This document shows, one piece after another, positions 34,877-43,680 of a stretch of DNA of 61,057 nucleotides. Source of the stretch: an uncultured Colwellia sp. (GTDB lineage Bacteria; Pseudomonadota; Gammaproteobacteria; Enterobacterales; Alteromonadaceae); the NCBI GenBank assembly GCA_913063325.1, contig CAJXYE010000026.1, positions 1 to 61,057 of the forward strand, in the 5' to 3' direction. The notes beneath the pieces are model-generated. The model had not been told where the DNA came from. It ran no database searches and saw nothing but the letters and a program-made list of their open reading frames with translations. The translations under genes were made by a program, and so were the position numbers. How positions within the stretch are numbered: the first letter of the stretch is position 1; each line of letters opens with the position of its first letter.

Positions 34877-35782
34877 TTAATTAGCAAGCATTTCTAATTG
34901 AATTGGATACTGATGCTTATAATCACCGTAAACAAGATCTAACGAGATAAAGTCGATATGATCAAAAGTAGCAGTAGCCGTTTTTAATACGATGATAAAC
35001 CCCAAAGCATTTCGAGTTAATTCAACTTTATCAAAGGTATTGACTGTTAATGCTAAACCAATGGTTGCTGAGTCAGCTAAAGCATGTGGGTCGTTAAAAG
35101 TAACTATAAAAGTTTCCTCGGTATTGTTGTGAATTATTGACGTTGAAGCTAAACCAAAAAGTAAATGATGACCTAGCAAACGACTCTGGTAACACGGTAA
35201 TAATTGCTACTTCCATTACTTCGCTATCATCAAAAAGTGTTGCTCCATAAATAATACTCATTGTTTGCTGGCCACTAACTTGCGGTGCAGTTATTTCAAA
35301 GTACTTGTTACTTTTATTGATGTTTGTGCCTTCAACTCCCGATACTTCCCATGACCAGCTTTTAATTTTCTCAAAATTATCGGTCTTGACATTTAGCCTA
35401 ACCGTTTGTCCTTTTACGGCAATTAACTTTTTCGCCCAGACACTAATGTCACTGTAAGTTACCTGATTTTTTATAGTGAGATCAGTGGTAACGGTTTTAC
35501 TTATGTCTGCCATAACCACAGTCAACTCAAGTTGTCCTTGAATATCGACCTCTACTGCGGACGCTGATACATTTAAGATTTTTTGTTTGGCGTCAACAGG
35601 GTTAACGTTTGTTCGGATAACCAGCGCCACTGGTAGGACTCTATTGCATGAGAGCTTTCAATGGTCGGTGTAATGCTAATGCCAGAGCTTTCATTTATTA
35701 CCATATTTTCAGGTAAATTTACCGCTAAGGTTTTAGTACTATCAGCAACAAAAATCAGACTTATCAAAAGTTGTTGCTTCAA
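34877..35782 (-). pseudogene. Frameshifted PKD/Ig-like lipoprotein or surface-protein gene
   Basis: Three reverse-strand frames join into one protein: 35782-35573 (signal-like MKQQLLISLIFV, then AVNLPENMVINESSG and IESYQWRWLSEQTLTLL), 35630-35094 (ILNVSASAVEVDIQGQLELT, IKSWSWEVSGVEGTN) and 35179-34877 (GLASTSIIHNNTEETFIVTF to the end). The W-x-W strands and the ITAPQVSGQQT pattern are typical of PKD/Ig-like beta-sandwich modules. The first break is explained by loss of one A in an A6/A7 run near 35580. The second break is near 35170. The lipoprotein cysteine expected after the signal is missing. A terminator follows directly. Confidence 0.7.
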
Positions 35783-35915
35783 TACTGATTGAATCTTTTT
35801 TTTACAGAAAAGTTATAATGTTTGGTTGGGGTGAAACTTAAGGTTTAATGTTTTGTATTTAACCTAAGTTTAAATTGTTATTCAATAGATATATCAGATC
35901 ACCGTGGAGATAAAC
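35783..35915 (+). promoter_or_regulatory. gabD promoter region with a TATAAT box and an inverted repeat
   Basis: TATAAT at 35814-35819 follows a TTGAAT at 35789-35794 with a rather long 19-base spacer. Downstream an imperfect inverted repeat (AAACTTAAGGTTTAA at 35834-35848, TTTAACCTAAGTTT at 35858-35871) could be an operator for a GABA- or polyamine-responsive regulator. GGAG at 35906-35909 is the ribosome binding site. Confidence 0.4.
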
Positions 35916-37403
35916 ATGCAAAATAATCAAGACCTAGGTTTACAGGACTTAGCTTTACAAGATAAGCAGTTAATTAAGAATTTCTCATACATCAATGGCA
36001 GCTGGCACAGCAGTGAATCACAGATTGTTGTGACTAACCCCGCTAATGGCAATGAAGTTGCACACATTAGTAATGCCGGTGTTGTTGAAACTGAACTTGC
36101 GGTAAAAGCAGCAAAAGACGCCTTAAAAATGTGGTCTGCTAAATCGGCCAATGAGCGTGCTAGCCTTTTGCGCAATTGGTTTAATTTAATGATGCAGCAC
36201 CAAGATGACTTAGGCCGAATCTTAACGGTAGAGCAGGGCAAACCCCTTGCTGAAGCAAAAGGCGAAATAGCTTACGGTGCGGCATTTATTGAATGGTTTG
36301 CTGAAGAAGGTAAACGTGTTTACGGTGATGTAATTCCTGGCCCATCGGGCGATAAACGTATAATTGTAATTAAGCAACCGGTCGGTGTTGTTGCTTCAAT
36401 TACACCATGGAATTTTCCTAATGCCATGATTGCTAGAAAAGCTGCAGCAGCACTTGCCGCGGGTTGTACTTTTGTTGTACGTCCTGCAACTCAAACGCCA
36501 CTTTCGGCACTAGCTATGGCTGAATTAGCCGAGCGTGCAGGTATTCCTGCTGGCGTCTTCAATGTGGTAGTAGGTGATGATTCACGTGGTATGGGCAAAG
36601 TACTGACCCAGCATCCAGATGTTGCTAAGTTTACTTTTACTGGCTCAACCCCGGTAGGAAAAACCTTAATCAGTCAGTGTGCTAGCACGGTGAAAAAAGT
36701 ATCGATGGAACTAGGTGGCAACGCGCCATTTGTTGTTTTTGATGATGCTGATATTGATGCAGCAGTACAGGGAGCTATGGTGTCTAAGTATCGTAATGCT
36801 GGCCAAACGTGTGTATGTACCAACCGTATTTTTGTGCAAAAAGGTGTACTTGAACAATTTACTGAGAAATTTACCGCTGCAGTAGCTGCATTATCAATTG
36901 GTGATGGTTTAGCTGATGGCGTAAGTATCGGGCCGATGATTTCTAGTGATGCGGTAAATGATGTTGATAAATTGGTTGCTGACTCACTTGCTGCTGGTGC
37001 AACGCTTGTCCTTGGTGGTAAACGCGACTCCGCAGGTGATAACTTTTACCAACCGACGATTTTAACGGGTGTAACAAACGACATGCCAATTGCTTGTAAT
37101 GAGATTTTTGGCCCAGTTTCCCCGATTATTGCTTTTGATAATGAAGCAGAAGTGATTGCTTTGGCTAATGATACTGAATATGGATTAGCAGCTTATTTTT
37201 ATTCGAGAGATATTGGCCGTATTTGGCGAGTAGCTGAAGGTCTTGAGTATGGCATGGTAGGTATTAATGAAGGCATTATCTCAAATGCAGCAGCACCTTT
37301 TGGTGGTGTGAAGCAATCTGGTAATGGCCGTGAAGGTTCAAAATACGGTTTAGATGATTATTTAGAAATCAAATATTTATGTATGGGCGGCTTAGATAAG
37401 TGA
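35916..37403 (+). CDS. gabD: Succinate-semialdehyde dehydrogenase, NAD(P)-dependent
   Basis: This encodes 495 residues and oxidises succinate semialdehyde to succinate with NAD(P)+ in GABA breakdown. The ALDH signature is complete: TPWNFPNAM, the catalytic glutamate E265 in MELGGNAPFVVFDDAD, and the catalytic cysteine C299 in NAGQTCVC. The ATG at 35916 is chosen because GGAG sits 6 bases upstream; the longer frame starts at a GTG that overlaps that ribosome binding site. The cofactor-phosphate position, usually lysine in VKPA, is arginine here (R189 in VVRPATQTP), which may shift cofactor preference. gabT follows after 59 bases, giving a classical gabDT pair. Confidence 0.92.
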   Translation: MQNNQDLGLQDLALQDKQLIKNFSYINGSWHSSESQIVVTNPANGNEVAHISNAGVVETELAVKAAKDALKMWSAKSANERASLLRNWFNLMMQHQDDLGRILTVEQGKPLAEAKGEIAYGAAFIEWFAEEGKRVYGDVIPGPSGDKRIIVIKQPVGVVASITPWNFPNAMIARKAAAALAAGCTFVVRPATQTPLSALAMAELAERAGIPAGVFNVVVGDDSRGMGKVLTQHPDVAKFTFTGSTPVGKTLISQCASTVKKVSMELGGNAPFVVFDDADIDAAVQGAMVSKYRNAGQTCVCTNRIFVQKGVLEQFTEKFTAAVAALSIGDGLADGVSIGPMISSDAVNDVDKLVADSLAAGATLVLGGKRDSAGDNFYQPTILTGVTNDMPIACNEIFGPVSPIIAFDNEAEVIALANDTEYGLAAYFYSRDIGRIWRVAEGLEYGMVGINEGIISNAAAPFGGVKQSGNGREGSKYGLDDYLEIKYLCMGGLDK

Positions 37404-37462
37404 TCAGATTGCACTAGCGACTATTTGAACAATATTTAGCAAAACAGAATTAGGTGAATAAA

Positions 37463-38743
37463 ATGACAAACGAACAATTACAGGTAAGAAAAAGCCAAGT
37501 TATCGCACGTGGACAAGGCAACGTTTATCCTGTGTATGTTGAGCATGCAAAAAATGCTGAATTATGGGATGTTGAAGGTAAACGTTATATCGATTTTGGT
37601 ACAGGTATTGCCGTTTGTAATACCGGTCATAGTCATCCAAAAGTGATTGCTGCGGTAAAGGAACAAGTCGACAAATTTAGTCATACTTGTGTCATGGTTA
37701 ACCCATATGAAATCGCGGTGGAGCTTGCTGAAAAATTAGTTGCTATTGCACCAGGTGACTCAGCTAAAAAAGCTATTTTTGTTTCTACCGGTGCTGAAGC
37801 GGTAGAGAACTGTGTGAAAATCGCTCGTGCTCATACCGGTCGTCGTGGTGTTATTGCTTTTAATGGTGGCTTCCACGGTCGTACTAACTTAACCATGGCA
37901 TTAACGGGTAAAATTACCCCATATAAAAATTTATTTGGTCCTTTCCCTAGTGATATTTTCCATGCCCCTTTTCCAATTGAAACGCATGACATCTCGGTAA
38001 AAGCGTCACTTAAAGCCCTTGATAACTTATTTAAAGTAGATATTGCACCGACAGATGTCGCTGCCATTATTGTTGAACCAGTACAAGGTGAGGGTGGATT
38101 TTACGCAGCACCAACTGAATTTTTAGTGGCATTACGTAACCTTTGTGATCAGCACGGTATCGTTTTGATTGCCGATGAGATTCAAACAGGTTTTGGTCGT
38201 ACGGGGAAAATGTTCAATTTTGAATATTCAGGTGTTGAACCCGATTTAATCACTATGGCAAAAGGCATTGCTGGCGGGTTCCCTATTGCGGCGGTTGTCG
38301 GTAAAAGTGACATTATGGATGCCCCATTACCTGGCGGTTTAGGCGGAACCTATGGTGGTTCTCCCGTTGCTTGTGCTGCAGCTTTAGCTGTTTTAGAGAT
38401 CATTGAAGAAGAAAACCTTGTTCAACGTTCAAATGAAATAGGGGCGTTATTTAATGAAAGGTTGTCAGCTTTACAAACACAACATCCTGAGCTTATCTTA
38501 GAAGTAAGAAACCAAGGTTCAATGATCGCCATGGAGTTAATCGAACATGGTGATGCAGAGCAGCCTAATACCGCATTAACACAAGAGATTATTGCCAATG
38601 CCGCTAAATACGGGTTGGTATTATTAGCCTGTGGTTTTTACGGTAATGTTATTCGTTTCTTACCGGCGTTAACTATAAGTAATGAATTGGCTGAAGAAGG
38701 CTTGAATATCTTTACTGAATTGTTCAACGAGCTAGCAAAATAG
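37463..38743 (+). CDS. gabT: 4-aminobutyrate--2-oxoglutarate transaminase
   Basis: This encodes 426 residues, the same length as E. coli GabT. It is a class III PLP-dependent aminotransferase that moves the amino group of GABA to 2-oxoglutarate, giving succinate semialdehyde for GabD. Visible motifs are STGAEAVENCVKIAR, GGFHGRTNLTMALTG, VEPVQGEGGFY, ADEIQTGFGRTGKMF and the PLP lysine K267 in ITMAKGIAGGFP. The ATG at 37463 has AGGTGA at proper distance and gives the family length; an in-frame GTG three codons earlier is less likely. It follows gabD on the same strand. Confidence 0.93.
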   Translation: MTNEQLQVRKSQVIARGQGNVYPVYVEHAKNAELWDVEGKRYIDFGTGIAVCNTGHSHPKVIAAVKEQVDKFSHTCVMVNPYEIAVELAEKLVAIAPGDSAKKAIFVSTGAEAVENCVKIARAHTGRRGVIAFNGGFHGRTNLTMALTGKITPYKNLFGPFPSDIFHAPFPIETHDISVKASLKALDNLFKVDIAPTDVAAIIVEPVQGEGGFYAAPTEFLVALRNLCDQHGIVLIADEIQTGFGRTGKMFNFEYSGVEPDLITMAKGIAGGFPIAAVVGKSDIMDAPLPGGLGGTYGGSPVACAAALAVLEIIEEENLVQRSNEIGALFNERLSALQTQHPELILEVRNQGSMIAMELIEHGDAEQPNTALTQEIIANAAKYGLVLLACGFYGNVIRFLPALTISNELAEEGLNIFTELFNELAK

Positions 38744-38753
38744 CACGCAACTT

Positions 38754-38813
38754 TGCTTAACTTGCTAAGTGATTAATACCTGAAAGTATTAATTATACTT
38801 TGCAAGTTAAGCA
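38754..38813 (+). promoter_or_regulatory. Large nested hairpin between gabT and the next aminotransferase gene
   Basis: TGCTTAACTTGC (38754-38765) pairs perfectly with GCAAGTTAAGCA (38802-38813), and inside it ATTAATAC (38772-38779) pairs with GTATTAAT (38786-38793). It lies 11 bases after gabT. Without a T tract it may process or attenuate the transcript and set the ratio of the two enzymes. Confidence 0.6.
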
Positions 38814-38922
38814 CTTATACAACCCTTGTAGAAAGAATAAAGCCTCGGTAGTAGAGGCAAATATCCAATTGCTTTATCGTATAAATCCCCAAGTTAAATC
38901 CCTGTTCAGAGCGAGAAAAATT

Positions 38923-40275
38923 ATGAGCCAAATTATTTACCCAACCACCAATTTTAAACAAACAGAAACACTCACCATAGCACGAGGTGACGGTGCTTAT
39001 GTTTACGACAGTGAAGGCAAGCAGTACTTAGAAGGTCTTGCAGGTTTATGGTGCACTTCACTAGGGTATAACAATCGGGAATTAATTGAAGCAACGACTG
39101 AGCAAATGGGTAAGCTGTCATATTCACATATGTTTGGTGGTAAGACCCATCAAGTAGGTATTGATTTAGCCGAAAAGTTATCAGCCATGGTGCCTGTTGA
39201 AAATGCCAAAATATTTTTTGGTAACTCGGGCAGCGATGCTAACGATACGCATATCAAAATGTTACGTTATTATTTTAATGCTATTGGCAAACCACAGAAA
39301 TATAAAATAATTTCCCGCGAACGTTCATATCACGGCGTAACTGTTGCTTCTGCTGCGTTAACAGGGTTACCACCAAATCATACCCACTTTGATTTACCCT
39401 TTGATGCGCTAGGTGTATTGCGCACAGATGCACCGCACTATTATCGAAGTGGTTTAAGCAATGAAACCGAAACAGAGTTTGTTGACCGCATTGTTAATAA
39501 CTTAGAGCAACTTATTTTACGTGAAGGCGCTGATACCATCGCGGCATTTATTGTTGAGCCTATTACCGGCGCTAGCGGTGTGATAGTGCCGCCAGAAGGT
39601 TATTACCAAAAGGTACAAGCTGTATTGAACAAGTACGATATCTTGTTTTGGGCTGATGAAGTGATCACTGCTTTTGGCCGTACGGGTAATGATTTTGGTT
39701 GTACCACAGTAGGAATCCCAAAGCCTGACATGATGACACTAGCAAAACAATTATCGTCGGCCTATATGCCGATTAGTGCTTCCGTTATCCGTGGTGATAT
39801 GTACCAAGCTATGATTGAGCCGAGCAATAAAGTTGGCGTATTTGGTCATGGTTATACTTATTCAGGACATCCTGTAGCTTGTGCTGTTTCTTTGAAAACG
39901 CTAGAAATATATCAGCGTGACAATATGTTTGCCCATGCGGCTAAAACGGGCGCTTACATGCAAAAAAGGCTAGCTGAATTTAAAAATCATCCTCTGGTGG
40001 GGGAGGTACGAGGCAAGGGCATGATCGCAGCGATTGAACTGGTGGCAAATAAACAATCAGGTTTGGCCTTTACTAATGGTTTGGTAGGTAACTTCGCCAT
40101 GCAGGCTTGTCAAAACAATGGTTTGATCTGCCGCGCGGTTGCAGGCTCCTCATTAGCCTTTTGTCCGCCACTGATTGTTACTGAGGCACAAATTGATGAA
40201 ATGATCGAAAAAATAGCTATTTCATTAACGCAAACATTAGATTTTGTCAGCAGAGAAGGGCTAATGGTCAAATAA
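38923..40275 (+). CDS. Class III aminotransferase, putrescine/polyamine-type (SpuC-like)
   Basis: This encodes 450 residues. It is a PLP-dependent class III (omega) aminotransferase; motifs are FGNSGSDANDTHIKM, SYHGVTVASAALTG, VEPITGASGVIVPP, WADEVITAFGRTGN and the PLP lysine K275 in TLAKQLSSAYMP. The length and GLAGLWCTSLGYNN start resemble putrescine-pyruvate aminotransferases (SpuC). The longer frame from 38800 runs through the hairpin before the gene and lacks family support, so I start at MSQIIYP (38923); the ribosome binding site there is weak. With gabDT upstream it fits conversion of putrescine or a related amine into GABA and then succinate. Substrate is inferred. Confidence 0.85.
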   Translation: MSQIIYPTTNFKQTETLTIARGDGAYVYDSEGKQYLEGLAGLWCTSLGYNNRELIEATTEQMGKLSYSHMFGGKTHQVGIDLAEKLSAMVPVENAKIFFGNSGSDANDTHIKMLRYYFNAIGKPQKYKIISRERSYHGVTVASAALTGLPPNHTHFDLPFDALGVLRTDAPHYYRSGLSNETETEFVDRIVNNLEQLILREGADTIAAFIVEPITGASGVIVPPEGYYQKVQAVLNKYDILFWADEVITAFGRTGNDFGCTTVGIPKPDMMTLAKQLSSAYMPISASVIRGDMYQAMIEPSNKVGVFGHGYTYSGHPVACAVSLKTLEIYQRDNMFAHAAKTGAYMQKRLAEFKNHPLVGEVRGKGMIAAIELVANKQSGLAFTNGLVGNFAMQACQNNGLICRAVAGSSLAFCPPLIVTEAQIDEMIEKIAISLTQTLDFVSREGLMVK

Positions 40276-40495
40276 AAGTTAAGCCTAGGTAAACTAATCC
40301 CAACTTAAGAATAAGAAGGAGAGGAAGTTGTATTGGTTCTTTTTATAACTAATGTGAGCTCAGAGGACTCAGGCAAAGCTGAATAGCTAATCTTAATCTA
40401 CGAAGTTGTTAGTAGAAAATACTTGTCTGTTTTATAAACGAATGTTATAAAAATAGCCGTATATAAAAAATATAAATTAACAATAGGTTTTGATG
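40276..40495. other. Intergenic region before the second zinc-ribbon gene
   Basis: I see no gene, repeat or terminator here. AGG at 40485-40487 is a weak ribosome binding site for the gene at 40496. Confidence 0.4.
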
Positions 40496-41575
40496 ATGGA
40501 TTATCGCGAGTCGACAGTAAGCTTAGGTACAACGGACAAATTACTTTGCCCTTGTTGCGGTAACCAACAACACAGTGTCAATTCAGTGATTAGTTATAGC
40601 TTTTATTTCTTTGAGTACTTACCTATTTTCCCAGTAAAGCGTGATACACGGGTACAATGTTTACAATGTAAAAACCTTGCAGAGATTACTCATAATACCT
40701 CGGATAAAAAGCTCGTTTTTTCTGATTTCAGTTTGGCATTTTTTAACAAGTTACGCCTGCTTAGTACTTTTACTGGCAGCATTATCATCATTTTTCTGCT
40801 CAGTTATTATTTTTCTGAAGAACAAGAAAAATACCGTCAGAGTCAAGCGTATATCGATGCACCTAAGATTAACGATTTTTATTATTTAGACTATCGAAAA
40901 ACCTCAGGAAACCAGCGTCCACACCACAAATATCGTATAGCCAAAATTGTTGATATTACCGGTGGCACAGTATCTCTTACTTATGGTAATTACTTTTATC
41001 CATTAAAAAACTCTTTGAGCCATGCAGTGAGTTTTGGACAAAGTACAAATTTTGATTATTTTGAAAAAAATCGCCAGAATTTTTCACTTTCTGAATTAGA
41101 TAGCTTGTTTGAACAAGGTTTTATCTATCGAGTAGTACGGCCAGAGTTTGTTTCGATCGGAAGAAACAAAGCTGTATATATGATTGATGGTAATGCTGTG
41201 ACTAACGCTACCTTAGTGAAAGAAGAGTGGCTCTTTATCCCCGGAAAGCGCGAAAATACTCAAGGCGTAGCTTTTCTTAAAGCAAAGTATATGGATGATA
41301 GGTTTGAGAAAGCGTTTGTATTATTGAAAAAATCAGCAGAATTAGGCTATGCGCCAGGACAAACCAACCTGGCTGAACTCTACTTAACCTTTACCGATAT
41401 TGAAGGAAGTGGCGATATTGAAAATGCAGCTCACTGGTTATTTCAAGCCGCTTTGCAAGGTTATCAGCCAGCAATAGAAAAATATCGCGTGATCTGTCAG
41501 TTAGAGGAAGCCTGCGATATTGAAGACTTCTATCAAGCGTTAAGTGAAGAAGGTATAAACTTGCGGATTGATTAA
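40496..41575 (+). CDS. Zinc-ribbon, single-TM, Sel1-like repeat protein (paralogue of the gene at 555)
   Basis: This encodes 359 residues and aligns end to end with the 555-1559 protein. It has the same CPCC and CLQC zinc ribbon, the YFFEYLPIFPVKR match to FFLESIPFVPVKK, a transmembrane segment at about 90-110, the DAPKINDFYYLD motif (SPKVNDFYYIN in the other) and C-terminal Sel1-like helices (AAELGYAPGQTNLAELYLTF-like). I start at the second of two adjacent ATGs because it lines up with the paralogue; ATG 40493 is one codon earlier. Function is unknown. The conserved ring of features suggests an envelope-associated scaffold that senses or binds through the ribbon. Confidence 0.8.
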   Translation: MDYRESTVSLGTTDKLLCPCCGNQQHSVNSVISYSFYFFEYLPIFPVKRDTRVQCLQCKNLAEITHNTSDKKLVFSDFSLAFFNKLRLLSTFTGSIIIIFLLSYYFSEEQEKYRQSQAYIDAPKINDFYYLDYRKTSGNQRPHHKYRIAKIVDITGGTVSLTYGNYFYPLKNSLSHAVSFGQSTNFDYFEKNRQNFSLSELDSLFEQGFIYRVVRPEFVSIGRNKAVYMIDGNAVTNATLVKEEWLFIPGKRENTQGVAFLKAKYMDDRFEKAFVLLKKSAELGYAPGQTNLAELYLTFTDIEGSGDIENAAHWLFQAALQGYQPAIEKYRVICQLEEACDIEDFYQALSEEGINLRID

Positions 41576-41765
41576 AAGCTGAGTTTTCTAACACCAATAG
41601 TAGCAACGAATAGAAAATAATAGGGGGGAGGAAATTTCAAGCTTATTATTTAGGGTTGATAGATAGGAAAATATCGAAGGCTGTGCTCGTTAGTGATTGG
41701 AAAGATAAGGGGATTAGTCGTCCCCTTTATTACAGCTCACTAAACAGATTTACTCATGCTTTAAG

Positions 41766-41906
41766 CTACGATTGCTCTAGTATTTCACGTTGTTCAGCAA
41801 CTTCTATACGGATATCAAAGTCACGCGGCAAGCTCTCATTGCTATAATCAAAAGCGATCACTTCAGTAACATTATCAGCTCTTAAGTGTGTTTGTTGATT
41901 TTCCAT
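41766..41906 (-). CDS. Small unannotated gene, 46 aa
   Basis: The reverse strand from the ATG at 41906 encodes 46 residues, acidic, with MENQQTHLRADNVTEVIAFD, then SLPRDFDIRIEVAEQREILE. There is no membrane segment or cysteine. GAGG lies about 10 bases before the ATG. Codon use and amino-acid composition look like a real protein, and a set of three regularly spaced boxes lies directly upstream, but I know no family for it. It lies convergently beside the zinc-ribbon gene and upstream of the histidine kinase cluster. The overlapping forward frame is a shadow. Confidence 0.5.
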   Translation of the reverse strand: MENQQTHLRADNVTEVIAFDYSNESLPRDFDIRIEVAEQREILEQS

Positions 41907-41940
41907 ATTTTAATAACCTCTATTATGAATACTTAACTGC

Positions 41941-42023
41941 ATGTAGTATTTTTACGTAACAACAAGCTAAAATGTAGCATATTTTTAATTAAATTCAAGT
42001 AAATGTAGTAAAATAACAACATC
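41941..42023 (-). promoter_or_regulatory. Three boxes spaced exactly 31 bp upstream of the 46-codon gene
   Basis: ATGTAG begins at 41941, 41972 and 42003, each at a distance of exactly 31 bases. The first two units align as tandem imperfect 31-bp repeats (shared ATGTAG-AT-TTTTA--TAA and a closing TAA). The spacing equals about three DNA helix turns, so a protein would bind on one face. They lie 35-97 bases upstream of the small gene's start. Confidence 0.55.
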
Positions 42024-42114
42024 GTTATTGTGCGGGAGATCAGAAATACTCTAAAGGAACTGTTGGAAACTAGGCTTAGTATTTGAATTCTTTGATGATA
42101 TGTTTTACGGATAA

Positions 42115-43680
42115 TTATCTTAGATTTTGTGATATTTTATTTAGTAATTCAGCGAATTTAAACGGCTTTAGCATAATATCATCCATGCCCGAGGTAACAC
42201 TACGCTCACCTATTTCACTTGAGGCACTCGCTGATAGCGCAAAAATTAGCGTGTGTTGACCATCGACTTCCAATTGCCTAATTTTTTCTGTCGCTATAAA
42301 GCCATCCATTACAGGCATTAAACAATCCATGAGAATCACATCAACCTTGTTATTGATGAACTGTTTAATCGCTTCTTCGCCATTCTCAGCTTCAATAATT
42401 TTTACTTGAGAGTTATCAAGTGCCATGGCGACAATTTTACGATTTATCCGGTTATCATCAACAATGAGCACTGTTTTGTTCTTCATTGAAACAGCTTCAG
42501 TTTTCAGTTGGGGTTTTGGGGTTAAAGACATTGCATGTTCGCAAATGGGTAAAGATAAGCTAAAGCTAAAAACACTGCCTTTACCTAAATCACTTTGTAC
42601 TTCAATTTTGCTGTCCATCAACTTGATGAGTTGACTACTGATGGCTAAACCTAAGCCTGTTCCGCCGTACTCTTTGGTCGTTGAAGTATCATGTTGATTA
42701 AAAGGCTTAAATAATTGACTAATCTTATCTTGAGAAATACCGATGCCAGTATCGATAACAGCAAAGTTGACTTCACATTCTTTGTCATTTAACGAAGTTT
42801 GACTCAGCTCAATTTTTACATGGCCACTTTTAGTGAACTTAATGGCATTATTAACTAAGTTAATCAGCACTTGTTTTAGGCGAACATCATCAACGAGAAC
42901 ATGCATCAACTCCTGCTCAGTAAAAGCGGCTTCAATTATCAAGTTATCACTTGTGTTAACACTGCAACTGCAAACTGCGATGACATCCTGTATTAATTCT
43001 TTAATATTGGTTTTGCTTGGATGTAACTCTACTTTATTCGCTTCTACTTTTGAGAAATCAAGCACCTGATTTATTATGGCTAAAAGTTGGTCTCCAGATC
43101 TACCAATTATATCGAGTAAATATTCTTGCTGCTTTGTTAGTGATGTCTTATTAAATTGCTGCACCATGCCTAAAATACCATTCATTGGTGTTCTAAGTTC
43201 ATGACTCATGGAGGCGATGAACATGGTTTTAGCGTTATTAGCGGCTTCAGCTTTCTGTATTGCTTGCTCCATTAATTTTTTGTGCTTGGCGGCTAACTGG
43301 CTATGATCCTGAATCATTTTTGTCATCTGTAATTCAGTGCTATTGACTACACCTTGGAGCAGTACATAGGTTTTTTCGTTAATAACGACTAATTTACAAC
43401 TGAAATCGAGACACTCAACTCTGTGACCAACTTGTACTTCAAGCTTAAATCGATATCTACGCTGCTTTAAAATTGCGTTATTTATCCGCTGGATGATTTC
43501 TGCTTCAAATAGGCCCTTGATGGTAGTTGTGCTGGGGATTTCATTAAACCATTGGCTAAAAACTTGGTTGTATTCAATAATTTTTAGTGAATCTATTTCA
43601 CCAAGTAATAGCCCAAAATCTAAATTATCGAGTAATTCAGGTAATAGTTTACTTGAGAGGAGGGGAGGCTGTTTATTCAC
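42115..43680 (-). CDS. Soluble hybrid histidine kinase (PAS-like, HisKA, HATPase, receiver)
   Basis: This encodes 521 residues with no transmembrane segment. Residues about 10-125 look like a PAS-type input domain. A coiled coil leads to the HisKA box with phospho-histidine H160 (ASMSHELRTPMNG). The ATPase domain has the N box around N277, DTGIGI at 310-315 and GGTGLGL at 339-345. A C-terminal receiver has acidic D408/D409, phospho-acceptor D452 (ILMDCLMPVMDG) and K505. It is probably cytoplasmic and passes phosphate on to an unseen response regulator or Hpt protein. Its ATG lies inside the end of the globin gene, an 8-base overlap, so the two are translationally coupled and probably act as a heme-based sensing pair. 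Confidence 0.9.
   Translation of the reverse strand: MNKQPPLLSSKLLPELLDNLDFGLLLGEIDSLKIIEYNQVFSQWFNEIPSTTTIKGLFEAEIIQRINNAILKQRRYRFKLEVQVGHRVECLDFSCKLVVINEKTYVLLQGVVNSTELQMTKMIQDHSQLAAKHKKLMEQAIQKAEAANNAKTMFIASMSHELRTPMNGILGMVQQFNKTSLTKQQEYLLDIIGRSGDQLLAIINQVLDFSKVEANKVELHPSKTNIKELIQDVIAVCSCSVNTSDNLIIEAAFTEQELMHVLVDDVRLKQVLINLVNNAIKFTKSGHVKIELSQTSLNDKECEVNFAVIDTGIGISQDKISQLFKPFNQHDTSTTKEYGGTGLGLAISSQLIKLMDSKIEVQSDLGKGSVFSFSLSLPICEHAMSLTPKPQLKTEAVSMKNKTVLIVDDNRINRKIVAMALDNSQVKIIEAENGEEAIKQFINNKVDVILMDCLMPVMDGFIATEKIRQLEVDGQHTLIFALSASASSEIGERSVTSGMDDIMLKPFKFAELLNKISQNLR

Noticed and set aside
38800..38922. 41-residue N-terminal extension of the third aminotransferase
   Set aside because: It runs through a large hairpin, has no ribosome binding site and exceeds the family length.
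41656..41847. 63-codon forward frame
   Set aside because: It overlaps the reverse 46-codon gene, which has a ribosome binding site and better composition.
41941..42023. CRISPR array
   Set aside because: There are only three 31-bp units, the repeat is short and degenerate, and no cas genes are near. A regulatory array fits better.
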